Position numbers and translations under genes: made by a program. DNA of 64,000 nucleotides from Symbiodinium natans (taxonomy: Eukaryota > Sar > Dinophyceae > Suessiales > Symbiodiniaceae): contig CAJNDS010002125.1 of NCBI GenBank assembly GCA_905221605.1, positions 592,637 to 656,636 on the forward strand, in the 5' to 3' direction. Shown here in pieces: positions 23,812-33,969 of the stretch. The notes beneath the pieces are model-generated. The model was not told where the DNA came from. It worked only from the letters and a program-made list of their open reading frames with translations, and did not search any database. Numbering within the stretch: the stretch's first letter is position 1; each line of letters opens with the position of its first letter.

Positions 23812-26800
23812 TGAAGAACACATGCAACTGATGCTCACGATGCGCGCGGGGCCTGGCCCATCGCATGAAGGGGACACGCAGCCGATGCTCATGATGCGGG
23901 TGGGGCCTGGCTATCGCATGAAGGGGACACGCAGCTGATGCTCATGATGCGCGCGGGGCCTGGCCATCGCATGAAGGGGAGACGCAGCTGATGCTCATGA
24001 TGCGCGCGGGGCCTGGCCATCGCATGAAGGGGAGACGCAGCTGATGCTCATGATGCGGGTGGGGCCTGGCCATCGCATGAAGGGGAGACGCAGCTGATGC
24101 TCATGATGCGGGTGGGGCCTGGCCATCGCATGAAGGGGACACGCAGCTGATGCTCATGATGCGCGCGGGGCCTGGCCATCGCATGAAGGGGACACGCAGC
24201 TGATGCTCATGATGAGGGTGGGGCTTGGCTACGCATGAAGGGGAGACGCAGCTGATGCTCATGATGCGCGCGGGGCCTGGCCATCGCATGAAGGGGACGC
24301 GCAGCTGATGCTCATGATGCGGGTGGCTCTTGGCGATCGCAGGAAGGGGACACGCGGCTGATGCTCATGATGCGCGCGGGGCCTGGCCATCGCATGAAGG
24401 GAACACCCAGCTGATGCTCATGATGCGGGTGGCGCTTGGCGATCGCATGAAGGGGCCACCCAGCTGATGCTCATGATGCGCGCGGGGCCTGGCCGCGGGG
24501 CCTGGCCATCGCATGAAGGGGACACCCAGCTGATGCTCATGATGATGCGCGCGGGGCCTGGCCATCGCATGAAGGGGACACGCAGCTGATGCTCATGATG
24601 AGGGTGGGGCCTGGCCATCGCATGAAGGGGACACGCAGCTGATGCTCATGATGCGGGTGGGGCCTGGCCATCGCATGAAGGGGACACGCAGCTGATGCTC
24701 ATGATGCGGGTGGGGCCTGGCCATCGCATGAAGGGGGCACCCAGCTGATGCTCATGATGCGCGCGGGGCCTGGCCATCGCATGAAGGGGACACGCAGCTG
24801 ATGCTCATGATGCGGGTGGGGCCTGGCCATCGCATGAAGGGGACACCCAGCTGATGCTCATGATGCGGGTGGGGCCTGGCCATTGCAGGAAGGGGACACG
24901 CAGCTGATGCTCATGATGCGGGTGGGGCCTGGCCATCGCATGAAGGGGACACCCAGCTGATGCTCATGCTGCGCGCGGGTGGCCATCGCAGGAAGGGGAC
25001 ACGCAGCTGATGCTCATGATGCGGGTGGGGCCTGGCCATTGCATGAAGGGGACACGCAGCTGATGCTCATGATGCTGGTGGGGCCTGGCCCTCGCATGAA
25101 GGGCACACGCAGCTGATGCTCATGATGCGGGCGGGGCCTGGCCATCGCATGAAGGGGGCACGCAGCTGATGCTCATGATGCGGGCGGGGCCTGGCCATCG
25201 CATGAAGGGGACACAGCTGATGCTCATGATGCGGGAGGGGCCTGGCCATCGCATGAAGGGGACACCCAGCTGATGCTCATGATGCGCGCGGGGCTTGGCC
25301 ATCGCAAGCAGGGGACACGCAGCTGATGCTCATGATGCGGGTGGGCCCTGGCCATCGCATGAAGGGGACACGCAGCTGATGCTCATGATGCGGGTGGGGC
25401 CTGGCCATCGCAGGAAGGGGACACGCAGCTGATGCTCATGATGCGGGTGGGGCCTGACCATCGCATGAAGGGGATACGCAGCTGATGCTCATGATGCGGG
25501 TGGGGCCTGGCCATCGCATGAAGGGGACACGCAGCTGATGCTCATGATGCGGGTGGGGCCTGGCCATTGCATGAAGGGGACAGGCAGCTGATGCTCATGA
25601 TGCGGGTGGGGCCTGGCCATCGCATGAAGGGGACACCCAGCTGATGCTCATGATGCGCGCGGGGCTTGGCCATCGCATGAAGGGGACACGCAGCTGATGC
25701 TCATGATGCGGGTGGAGCCTTGCCATCGCATGAAGGCCCAGCTGATGCTCATGATGCGCGCGGGGCTTGGCCATCGCATGAAGGGGACACGCAGCTGCTG
25801 CTCATGATGCGGGTGGGGCCTGGCCATCGCATGAAGGGGACACGCAACTGATGCTCATGATGCGGGTGGGGCCTGGCCATCGCATGAAGGGGACACCCAG
25901 CTGATGCTCATGATGCGCGCGGGGCCTGGCCATCGCATGAAGGGGACACGCAGCTGATGCTCATGATGCGGGTGGGGCCTGGCCATCGCATGAAGGGGAC
26001 ACCCAGCTGATGCTCATGATGCGCGTCGTGGGGCCTGGCCATTGCAGGAAGGGGACACGCAGCTCATGCTCATGATGCGGGTGGGGCCTGGCCATCGCAG
26101 GAAGGGGACACGCAGCTGATGCTCATGATGCGGGTGGGGCCTGGCCATTGCATGAAGGGGACACGCAGCTGATGCTCATGATGCTGGTGGGGCCTGGCCA
26201 TCGCATGACGGGCACACGCAGCTGATGCTCATGATGCGGGTGGGGCCTGGCCATCGCATGAAGGGGACACGCAGCTGATGCTCATGATGCGGGCGGGGCC
26301 TGGCCACAGCTGATGCTCATGTTGCGGGAGGGGCCTGGCCATAGCATGAAGGGGACACCCAGCTGATGCTCATGATGCGCGCGGGGCTTGGCCATCGCAA
26401 GCAGGGGACACGCAGCTGATGCTCATGATGCGGGTGGGGCCTGGCCATCGCATGAAGGGGACACGCAGCTGATGCTCATGATGCGGGTGGGGCCTGGCCA
26501 TCGCAGGAAGGGGACACGCAGCTGATGCTCATGATGCGGGTGGGGCCTGACCATCGCATGAAGGGGACACGCAGCTGATGCTCATGATGCGGGTGGGGCC
26601 TGGCCATCGCATGAAGGGGACACCAGCTGATGCTCATGATGCGCGCGGGGCTTGGCCATCGCATGAAGGGGACACGCAGCTGATGCTCATGATGCGGGTG
26701 GGGCCTGGCCATCGCATGAAGGGGAGACCCAGCTGATGCTCATGATGCGGTTGGGGCCTGGCCATCGCATGAAGGGGACACGCAGCTGATGCTCATGATG

Positions 26801-27420
26801 CGCGCCTGGCCATCGCATGAGGGACCGCATCTGATGCTCATGATGCGGGTGGGGCCTGGCCATCGCATGAAGGGGACACGCAGCTGATGCTCATGATGCG
26901 CGCGGGGCTTGGCCATCGCAGGAAGGGGACACCCAGCTGATGCTCATGATGCGGGTGGGGCCTGGCCATCGCATGAAGGGGACTCGCAGCTGATGCTCAT
27001 GATGCGCGCGGGGCTTGGCCATCGCAGGAAGGTGACACGCAGCTGATGCTCATGATGCGGGTGGGGCCTGGCCATCGCATGAAGGGAACACCCAGCTGAT
27101 GCTCATGATGCGGGTGGGGCCTAGCCATCGCATGAAGGGGACACCCAGCTGATGCTCATGATGTGCGCGGGGCTTGGCCATCGCATGAAGGGGACACGCA
27201 GCTGATGCTCATGATGCGCGCGGGGCTTGGCCATCGCATGAAGGGGACACGCAGCTGATGCTCATGATGCGGGTGGGGCCTGGCCATCGCATGAAGGGAC
27301 ACCCAGCTGATGCTCATGATGCGCGAGGGGCTTGGCCATCGCAGGAAGGGGACACGCAGCTGACGCTCATGATGCGCGCGGGGCTTGGCCATCGCATGAA
27401 GGAGGACAGCTGGCCATTGC
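23812..27420. repeat. 53-bp minisatellite array within a BTB intron
   Basis: About 68 tandem copies of a 53-bp unit occur. Each unit contains GCAGCTGATGCTCATGATGC, then GGGTGGGG or GCGCGGGG, then CCTGGCCATCGCATGAAGGG and GACAC. Two variable sites (gggt/gcgc and cacgcag/cacccag) mark subtypes along the array. The first unit (about 23812-23860) and last units (about 27400-27450) are degenerate. The unit is not a multiple of three, so the open frames seen on the minus strand are incidental. The array occupies most of the 4.6-kb intron between the two BTB exons. Confidence 0.97.
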
Positions 27421-27695
27421 ATGCTCTTGACGCGTATCATGATGCGGGTGTGGCCATGGCTTCGGCCTCGGGCGAATGTTGCCTCCAGATGACTTGAGGA
27501 AGCGGGGTCAAGTGTGTAAGCTAGCTTGCGGTCGAGTTTCGTGCCAGACACGATGTGTTGCCGCATGGGCCCAGACTTAAGACATGCCAAAGCTCCAAAA
27601 AAGCACTACACCAATAGCCCTCAAGTGCCCTGAAGCAAAAACCCTGGCATGCAGAACTCGTGTCCTTCAAAAGCTTTCGTCCCCAAGACTTTCAC

Positions 27696-27822
27696 GGAGG
27701 CTTTCCGAACCTAGGGGTACCTTATTGGGGTCCTTATCAAAACGAGAATCCTACAACCCTAAACCCTAAACCCTATTTGGGGATCTTTATGAGGGGTCCC
27801 CTACTTTCGTAAACCCTCAATT
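27696..27822. mobile_element. Family C element interrupted by telomere repeat (copy 4)
   Basis: The left arm is CTTTCCGAACCTAGGGGTAC and the right arm is CCCCTACTTTCGTAAACCC. Where other copies read AATCCTACTATTTGGGG, this copy reads CCTAC, then about 20 bp of CCCTAAA units (27755-27774), then ATTTGGGG. The telomere-like DNA therefore entered an existing element. Confidence 0.8.
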
Positions 27823-27889
27823 TTCACGCAGCAGGAGGCCTGAAACCGAAGCATCAGTTCGCTTGAAGCCCTATAGGCCCAAAGAGACC

Positions 27890-27992
27890 CTAAACCCTAA
27901 ACCTTAAACCCTAAACCCTAAACTTTCCTAAACCCTCCTAAACCCTCCTAAACCCTAAACCCTAGACCCCTAAACCCCTAAACCCTAAACCT
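27890..27992. repeat. Interstitial telomere-like array, degenerate
   Basis: CCCTAAA mixed with 9-10-bp CCTAAACCCT variants. Other small arrays in this region lie at 29140-29205 and 29340-29405. Confidence 0.9.
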
Positions 27993-28092
27993 AAAGAGCC
28001 CGAAAGAGCCCGAAACGCAAAGCCAAATGTGAGCCCCGGGAGCTGCTTCTCAGGGCGCTGGGATGGACAGCTGCAGAAGGACGACATGGGTC

Positions 28093-28258
28093 AGTTCCTA
28101 TATCCCCCTTGGGAATTATTCTTATTATTTTAAATGGTTTATATAAAACCCAAGAGGATGTTTAAACTACTATTCTTATTATTTTTTATTGTTTTTGCTT
28201 ATATCAAACCCAAGGAGGGTGTTAGAAATAATATTCTTATTCAGGTTCAAAGGGGAGT
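28093..28258. repeat. Family E dispersed repeat, head-to-tail pair (copy 2)
   Basis: It begins CTATATCCCCCTTGGGAATT, with TTTATATAAAACCCAAGAGG following. A second, partly diverged core (TTATATCAAACCCAAGGAGG) comes next, and the repeat ends AGGTTCAAAGGGGAGTAG. The BTB exon begins at about 28261, so the repeat forms the 3' end of the intron and appears to supply its acceptor AG. Confidence 0.7.
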
Positions 28259-28260
28259 AG

Positions 28261-28395
28261 AGGTTCTTCTTGGACATTGACCCTGACGTCTTTGACATCA
28301 TCCTGGGTTGGCTCAGGGACTGCAAGATTGAGAGCCCAACACGGCCTGCGTCATCCCCCACGGTGCCAGCGGAGCACATGCAGCACTTCCAGGCG
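28261..28395 (+). CDS. BTB/Kv-T1-like domain, second exon
   Basis: The frame starting at 28264 reads FFLDIDPDVFDIILGWLRDC. This fits the middle of a BTB/T1 domain, where the family has F-x-D-x-D-P-x-x-F-x-x-I-L-x-W-L-R. After the preceding in-frame TAG at 28258, the exon opens at the acceptor near 28260. Reading on gives VPAEHMQHFQ. A frame change is then needed, so a short intron of about 45 bp probably runs to an AG near 28438. Confidence 0.75.
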
Positions 28396-28438
28396 CATTG
28401 CTGCTGCGCCCAGTCAGTGCTTTTCGGTGTTCCCCGAC

Positions 28439-28560
28439 AGCCCGAGTAGACGCACAGGCGGCAGTGGACTATCTGGGCCTTCGGCCCTTCCTAGCCGTTG
28501 GCGGGCTTGGACCCAACGGCTGGGGCGCAAGTGCAGTGAGCACGACGCCAGAGGCTCCTA
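28439..28560 (+). CDS. BTB-domain end and linker exon
   Basis: The frame reads ARVDAQAAVDYLGLRPFLAV then GGLGPNGWG. The A-x-x-A-V-D-Y-L-G-L pattern is the expected end of a BTB/T1 fold (the family has E-A-x-Y-L-G-L). It joins the exon at 28261 in a different frame, which supports a small intron. The downstream reading becomes Ser/Pro/Glu-rich, as in a linker. Confidence 0.65.
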
Positions 28561-29401
28561 GCCCACGCGAAGCTTCAAAGCCTCAGGAGAAGTCAGAATC
28601 GTCGATGCGCTTGCCAGGCTCCGGCGGAGGGTTCTGGACCTGGCGCCCCCAGCTTCCTCAAGGCAGCAGGCGCGCGCGCCTGCAACGAGGGGCGCGGCTT
28701 CGAGCCTTATGCCAAAAAAGTGCCGCGCAGGCACTCTGAGCTCCTTCCTGTCTTGGCGCTCTTCGAGCTCCTTCAAGCCACCGCCCCGAGCCGCTGAGGA
28801 CGCCGGGGCTGTTCCCATGTCTTGGGTGCTTGCCGGTGCTTTGGGCCCTAGTGAGCGTTTAAGGTATGTCAATGGAAAGGTGGGACTGTGGTTACTGTGG
28901 AAAGAAAAAGCTGAGAAACCCGGCAGTAGAGCTCCATGAAGCAGCAACCCGAGTCAGTTCTTCACAGCGGCATAGTTCAAGTTTGATTGCCGCCCTTTGC
29001 ATGCCCGCAGGCTCCCATGACTTCCGATGCAACCAGCGCTGCCAGCGCTGCCAGCACTGCTGGTGCCGCTCCTTCGAAGGTTGTGGGCTGGTGGCTTCCT
29101 TAGAGCAACCTGTGCACATGAGCGATCATGGAGCATGCCTAACCCTAAACCCTGAACCCTGAAACCCTGAAGCCCTGAAACCCTAAACCCTAAACCCTAA
29201 ACCCCAAAGATTCGGTGCCGGATTGCCCTGTGACGCGAGAGAGGTCGCAGAGGAGCTCGGATCCAGCGGTCGGCAGGAGAGATGACGAGGCAGCGGGGCG
29301 TCTGTGAGGAGGTGTGAGGTTGTGCTTACGGCTTGGGCCCTATAAACCCTAAGCCCTAAACCCCAAACCCTAAACCCTAAACCCTATAAACCCTAAACCC
29401 T

Positions 29402-30776
29402 GAGGTGACGTTGGCTTTCATTCCGGAGACACGTGGCTCTGCCACAGCGCGGGCGACGCGCGGATTTCAGAGCGGCAGCCACTGCTTCGGAGTGAAGCTG
29501 GGCTTTGATTATTTGGGGGTTTCCGAAATTAGGGGTACCTTGTTGGGGTCCTTATTCAAAAGGGAATCCTACTATTTGGGGATCTAGCTTTGATGATTTG
29601 GGTTTATGGTTCCTATTACCTTAATGGGGGTTTAGGGTTGAGGGTTCATATTGCCTTAATCAAGATTAGAGTAGTATTGGGTTTATGGGGTTTACGAAAC
29701 TAGGGGGACCCCTGATACAGACCCCAAAATGGTAGGATCTCCGTATAAAAAAGGACCCCATTAAGGTACCCCTATCATCGTAACCAGTATCATTGGCATT
29801 CTTAGTTTTATCTACTTGACTTCCTAAGAAAAGGATTAGTATGAGTAGCAAAGAAAATTCACATCTTTGATCCTTTTCATTGTATAACTGCGAATAGTAT
29901 CAGTGCTCATGTTGTTAACACGACTGCGGAAGACCCGCAAGACACCAAGGCAGGTCATTGCGGGCTCCGATGGCTTTGTCGGCCTCGTCTCCCCACAGTG
30001 GACCGATGAAGAGATGTCGTGGTTGAGAGATGTAGCGATGAGAAGGTGATGGAAGGTGCTTGCAGAGTAAACCCAAACATCCCAACACCCAAAACCAAAA
30101 AACACACCTCTGTATATATATATATATATATGGTTCCGTGTCCCGTGTCGGTACCCCCCCCCCACCCCCCCCCCCCCCCATGGGTATTTCCCCCCCCCCC
30201 CCCCACCCCCGCTAAACCCTAAACCCTAAACCCTACCCTAAACCCCTAAACCCTAAACCTAAACCCTAAACCCTAAACCCTAAACCCTAAACCCTAAACC
30301 CTAAACCCTAAACCCCCCAACCCTCAACCCTCAACCCGAACCCCAACCACACCACCCCACAGGGGGGCCCAAACCACAGGGGGGCGGGGCGGGGACCCTA
30401 AACCCTAAACCCGAAACCCTAAACCCTAAACCCTAAACCCTAAACCCTAAACCCTAAACCCTAAACCCTAAACCCTAAGCCCTAAACCCTAAACCCTAAA
30501 CCCTCAACCCCATGCAGTCCTAAACCCTAAACCCTAAGCCCTAAGCCCTAAGCCCTAAGCCATAAGCCATAAACCCTAAACCCTCAACCCTAAACCCTAA
30601 ACCCTAAACCCTAAACCCTAAACCCTAAACCCTAAACCCTAAACCCTAAACCCTAAACCCTAAACCCTAAACCCTAACCCTCAACCCAAACCCCAACCAC
30701 ACCACCCCACAGGTGGGGGGGGTACCGGGGGGGGGGGGGGGGGGGGGCAGCGACGCTGCACCATATATATATACAT

Positions 30777-30807
<31 letters not shown>

Positions 30808-31092
30808 TATATAGGTATATATATATATATATATATATTTATTTGCTTTTATTTACATATTCCTTTCTTTGTTTATTTATTAATTATCTTTTTATTCATT
30901 AGTTTATTTAGATATGTGTCTGCACTCAAGTATATATGTATATATGTATAGGTATACAGGAAGGTCTTGAAGTCGGGAGTCAGAGAGGACGGCGGCCTCG
31001 GCGGCCGCGATGCCTCTGGGCCGCGCGGCCCACTCCTGGGCTGTCGCCTCCGATGGCAGTGTCTGGGCCGGGGGGAGGCCCCAAGAGATGGT
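29402..31092 (+). CDS. Possible SPRY/B30.2-like exons
   Basis: Three islands may continue the BTB gene. About 29405-29510 reads ATRGFQSGSHCFGVKLGFD, comparable to the s-G-x-H-x-x-x-V region early in SPRY domains. About 29960-30050 reads VIAGSDGFVGLVSPQWTDEE. About 31009-31092 reads AAHSWAVASDGSVWAGG, comparable to the S-W-x-x-x-x-D-G-x-x-x-x-G segment of SPRY domains. SPRY domains are protein-interaction modules and would fit a BTB adaptor. Each match is short, the order is right but incomplete, and the usual late strand (G-D-x-I-G-x-x-x-D) was not found. Confidence 0.35.
29515..29585. mobile_element. Family C element, truncated (copy 5)
   Basis: The left arm is TTGGGGGTTTCCGAAATTAG. It continues through GGGTACCTTGTTGGGGTCC and GGGAATCCTACTATTTGGGG, then stops. 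The right arm is missing. Confidence 0.7.
29685..29785. mobile_element. Family C inverted-repeat element (copy 6, reverse)
   Basis: The left arm is TATGGGGTTTACGAAACTAG. The middle is GGTAGGATCTCCGTATAAAA and the right arm is AAGGTACCCCTATCATCGTA. It is in reverse orientation relative to the copy at 29515, only 100 bp away. Confidence 0.75.
30115..30206. repeat. TA run and poly-C tracts
   Basis: (TA)n at about 30115-30131 is followed by two long poly-C tracts (about 30154-30180 and 30190-30204). These create spurious Pro- or Gly-rich open frames. Confidence 0.9.
30207..30690. repeat. Largest interstitial telomere-like array (CCCTAAA)n
   Basis: Several CCCTAAA blocks span nearly 480 bp. The blocks are separated by a near-duplicate unique segment containing CAACCACACCACCCCACAGG, present at about 30343-30362 and 30692-30711. 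The array and spacer were therefore duplicated together. Confidence 0.95.
30721..30960. repeat. Poly-G and AT-rich microsatellites
   Basis: A G-tract (about 30726-30747) is followed by (TA)n blocks to about 30838 and then AT-rich DNA to 30960. No coding sequence is seen. Confidence 0.9.
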
Positions 31093-31149
31093 TAGGGTTT
31101 AGGGTTTAGGGTTTAGGGTTTAGGGTTTAGGGTACAGGGTACAGGGTGA

Positions 31150-32690
31150 TGCAATTCAGGGGTATAAGGAGGGACCCCTGGAAGGAACCCTTAAGCTTAT
31201 CTCCCCTACAGAACCTCTTATGTCATATAAGCCCTTACGCACAATTTCTCTCTCTTGCCTGTAGGCAAGGAGAGTTCCAGAGTTTGCATGCATATGCTCA
31301 GACGCTCAGACTCCCAGACATATAGACAGACTAGAGTTGAGAGGTCTTGCAAAAACGGGCCACGCCGACCGCTCTGCACGTTCTCTCTTGGTGCGTTGTT
31401 CTGATTGTTCTGTTTGAGGGGAGCGCCGGTTGACATGAACAGCCCTGCCAGATCTTGCCAGGGAGTTGGAGCGTCTCCCAGTGACCTTTGCAGAGGGGAG
31501 CTGCATTGCCTTCGCTCTCGCGCAACTTGGCAAGACGAGCAGTTCATGTGACGCAATGTGCTTGCGTGGTGTGTGACGCCCGAGTGAACCTGCAGGCTGC
31601 CACCTGCACCAGGCCTCCGCACTGCCACCGCGTACATAGATGGCCGGCCCTTCGAGAGACTTGGTTGCACTTTGGGCGTTGGCCTCGCGCCATGCACGTT
31701 GCCTTGAGACTTCGTCCTAGGCACGTCTTCACGGACTTGCCCGACACAGTGCAACAAGGATGGAATTATGTCGGGCCAGACCCACCGTATTGACTCCGGC
31801 CAGCACACCCCCTAGATGATGAGATTTTGCGGTCAGGTATCTGCGAATTCGCAAACTTTCAGCCTTGTTTTTGAATGTTTTTGAGTTAGAGGGTGTTGTT
31901 AAACTGGTTTTGAGTTAAAGGGTGTTGTCAATCTCTGTCAGCTTGTTTGTTAGGATCTTTCTACATGGGTCAGTGTTTTTGGTTCGATCTTCGGCAAGTC
32001 TGCACATATTCTTTGAACTTCTGTTGCTGCGGGTGGGTGTGGGTAGGCTTCATTGAATTCTTCTTAATATTTTGAGAGTCGCGTGATACGGTTTTTATGT
32101 TTGCGGTAGGTAGGGTACGGTAGCGTTCGGCTGGTCAAGGTATACGTAACTGCAAAGTTATGGCTTTTGGTAAAGCGCGCCTCGTGGTCCAAGGTCCTAG
32201 CACAACACGTTGAATCTACACCCTACTTTAGCAACCAGCGTGGGAGTTCCTCCAAGGTATCCCGCGGCCTCAAATCTGAAGCTGCCAGCCCAGTACCGGC
32301 TGCTGTGCGATCTTACCTTGGAGGCCTGTTTGACAGCTAGGATTGCTGTAAAAGCTGACCAGCCATGCCCCCTCATTTCCCTCATTTCCCTCCTACCCCG
32401 CCATAATTAATCAGGACATCGTGCGATCCGACAGCGCGGACACTGCGCAGCCGGCTTCCTGACAAAAGGGGCGTGCTGCCCTGCACGGAAAGCGGCGGAG
32501 CGGAAGTTGACATGCAGATGATGCATGCAACCTGATAGTTATCGAAGATTTGGAGGGTTGCAGCAAACGCGCAAAACTGCAACACTCAGCTGGCATGCGG
32601 CATCACGAGAGTTGATCAGATTTTAGTTGCAGTCTTCTGGCAAGCTCAATGCCGGATGAAGTCCAGTGATGCAAAAAATGTGCATGTACA
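31150..32690. other. No recognised gene
   Basis: Open frames on both strands in 31218-31808 and 32197-32596 show no domain or splice-consistent series. The part from 31850 to 32160 is AT-rich and stop-rich. No structural RNA or inverted-repeat element was recognised. Confidence 0.5.
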
Positions 32691-32693
32691 CAT

Positions 32694-32790
32694 GTCTATA
32701 TCCCCCATAGGAATTATTCTATATTCTTGTTTGTATAACACCCAAGAGGATATTAAACATATTCTTGTTATTAAGATTCTAAGGGAAGTA
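32694..32790. repeat. Family E dispersed repeat (copy 3)
   Basis: It begins CTATATCCCCCATAGGAATT. It continues TTTGTATAACACCCAAGAGG then ATATTAAACATATTCTTGTT and ends TTCTAAGGGAAGTA. It matches the copies at 20489 and 28093 over its full length. Confidence 0.75.
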
Positions 32791-32809
32791 TGGATGTACC
32801 TTCTGTTCT

Positions 32810-33938
32810 ATCAGCGAGTTGCTCCCGATAGCTTCGTGGACGGCGATGGCCCGGGAGCTCCGTGAGTTGGAGGAAGCCACAGCAAGGGTCTTCGACCTGA
32901 AAGATGAGGAGGGCTACACCGACTACTTTCGTGCATCGGCGGCAGCCTGTTTAGCTTTTGTGCGGAGTTTAGGGATCTAGGGGTTAGCGTTTTAGGAGTT
33001 AGTCTGTCAGTTGGTCTTCTTCGCCATGCCCTCGACTTTGTTGCCTGCCGTCGGGCTGAGGCGAACACGGGTTTGTCGTGGTGCGCGATGTGCTCGAGGC
33101 CTGGCTTCTGAGAAACGGATCCAAGCCTTCGGCACGTTCAATTGCATTTCTGTGCAATCAGTTTTCTTTTAACCGGCGAACTCCTGTCCTGTGGGATGTG
33201 TACTTTCAAGAGGCTGTGTCTTCGGGGTATGGCGATGGTTGCTCTGGTTGGTGTAGTTCTCCACAACAGCCGTCAGCACTTCACTCGTTTGGGTCATTCT
33301 GCTATTGTTACATGGCCTCAGAGCAAGAGGGTTCCTAGGCAACGCCCATTAATTACAGGCTACACAGTCGGGCGCGAGCTGTCCTGCGCACAGCTCGTTT
33401 AGGGTTTAGGGTTTAGGGTTTAGGGTTTAGGGTTTAGGGTTTAGGGTTTAGGGTTAGGGTTTAGGCGTATCGCGTATTTCGCGTTTCCTGCCCTTGTTGC
33501 TCTGATGTTCTATGGAGGCCAAGCAGGTGAAGGCCACGATCCAGGAGATATGGACGAGCCACAGCCTCTTAGGAGGGCGCGTGGACCCCGAAGATCCGGA
33601 CTCCTTGCTAGCCCACTGGTGCCCTTTTTTTTTGTTGCCCCCTTTTTTGGGTTCTAGGTTCCCTGATAAAGCGCGTAGCTAGTTCCAAATTTAAAAAAAG
33701 GGTACCCCCTAAACCCTAAATCCCGGAAACCCTAAACCCTGAACCCTTGTTACAACACGGTTTGCTGGGCTACCCAGACTGAGGACTCATGGGATGAGGG
33801 CTGGCCGGTGGGGTGCCGGAACTTCCTGGACCCCCTGGAGCCCTGCGCCGAGGTGGGGGGAGCGGTTCCTGAACTCAGGGGGGCAAACCCTCTCCTCCTG
33901 CATAGAAACCCCCCTTAACAAGGATACCCATCCCCCCC

Positions 33939-33969
<31 letters not shown>

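Noticed and set aside
23812-27420. CRISPR-like array
   Set aside because: Units are contiguous 53-mers with no unique spacers, so it is a tandem minisatellite.
24101-27590. Minus-strand open frames of 60-144 codons with repeating HHEHQL and MRWP phrases
   Set aside because: They are readings of the 53-bp repeat. The unit is not a multiple of three and frames break often, with no start or splice support.
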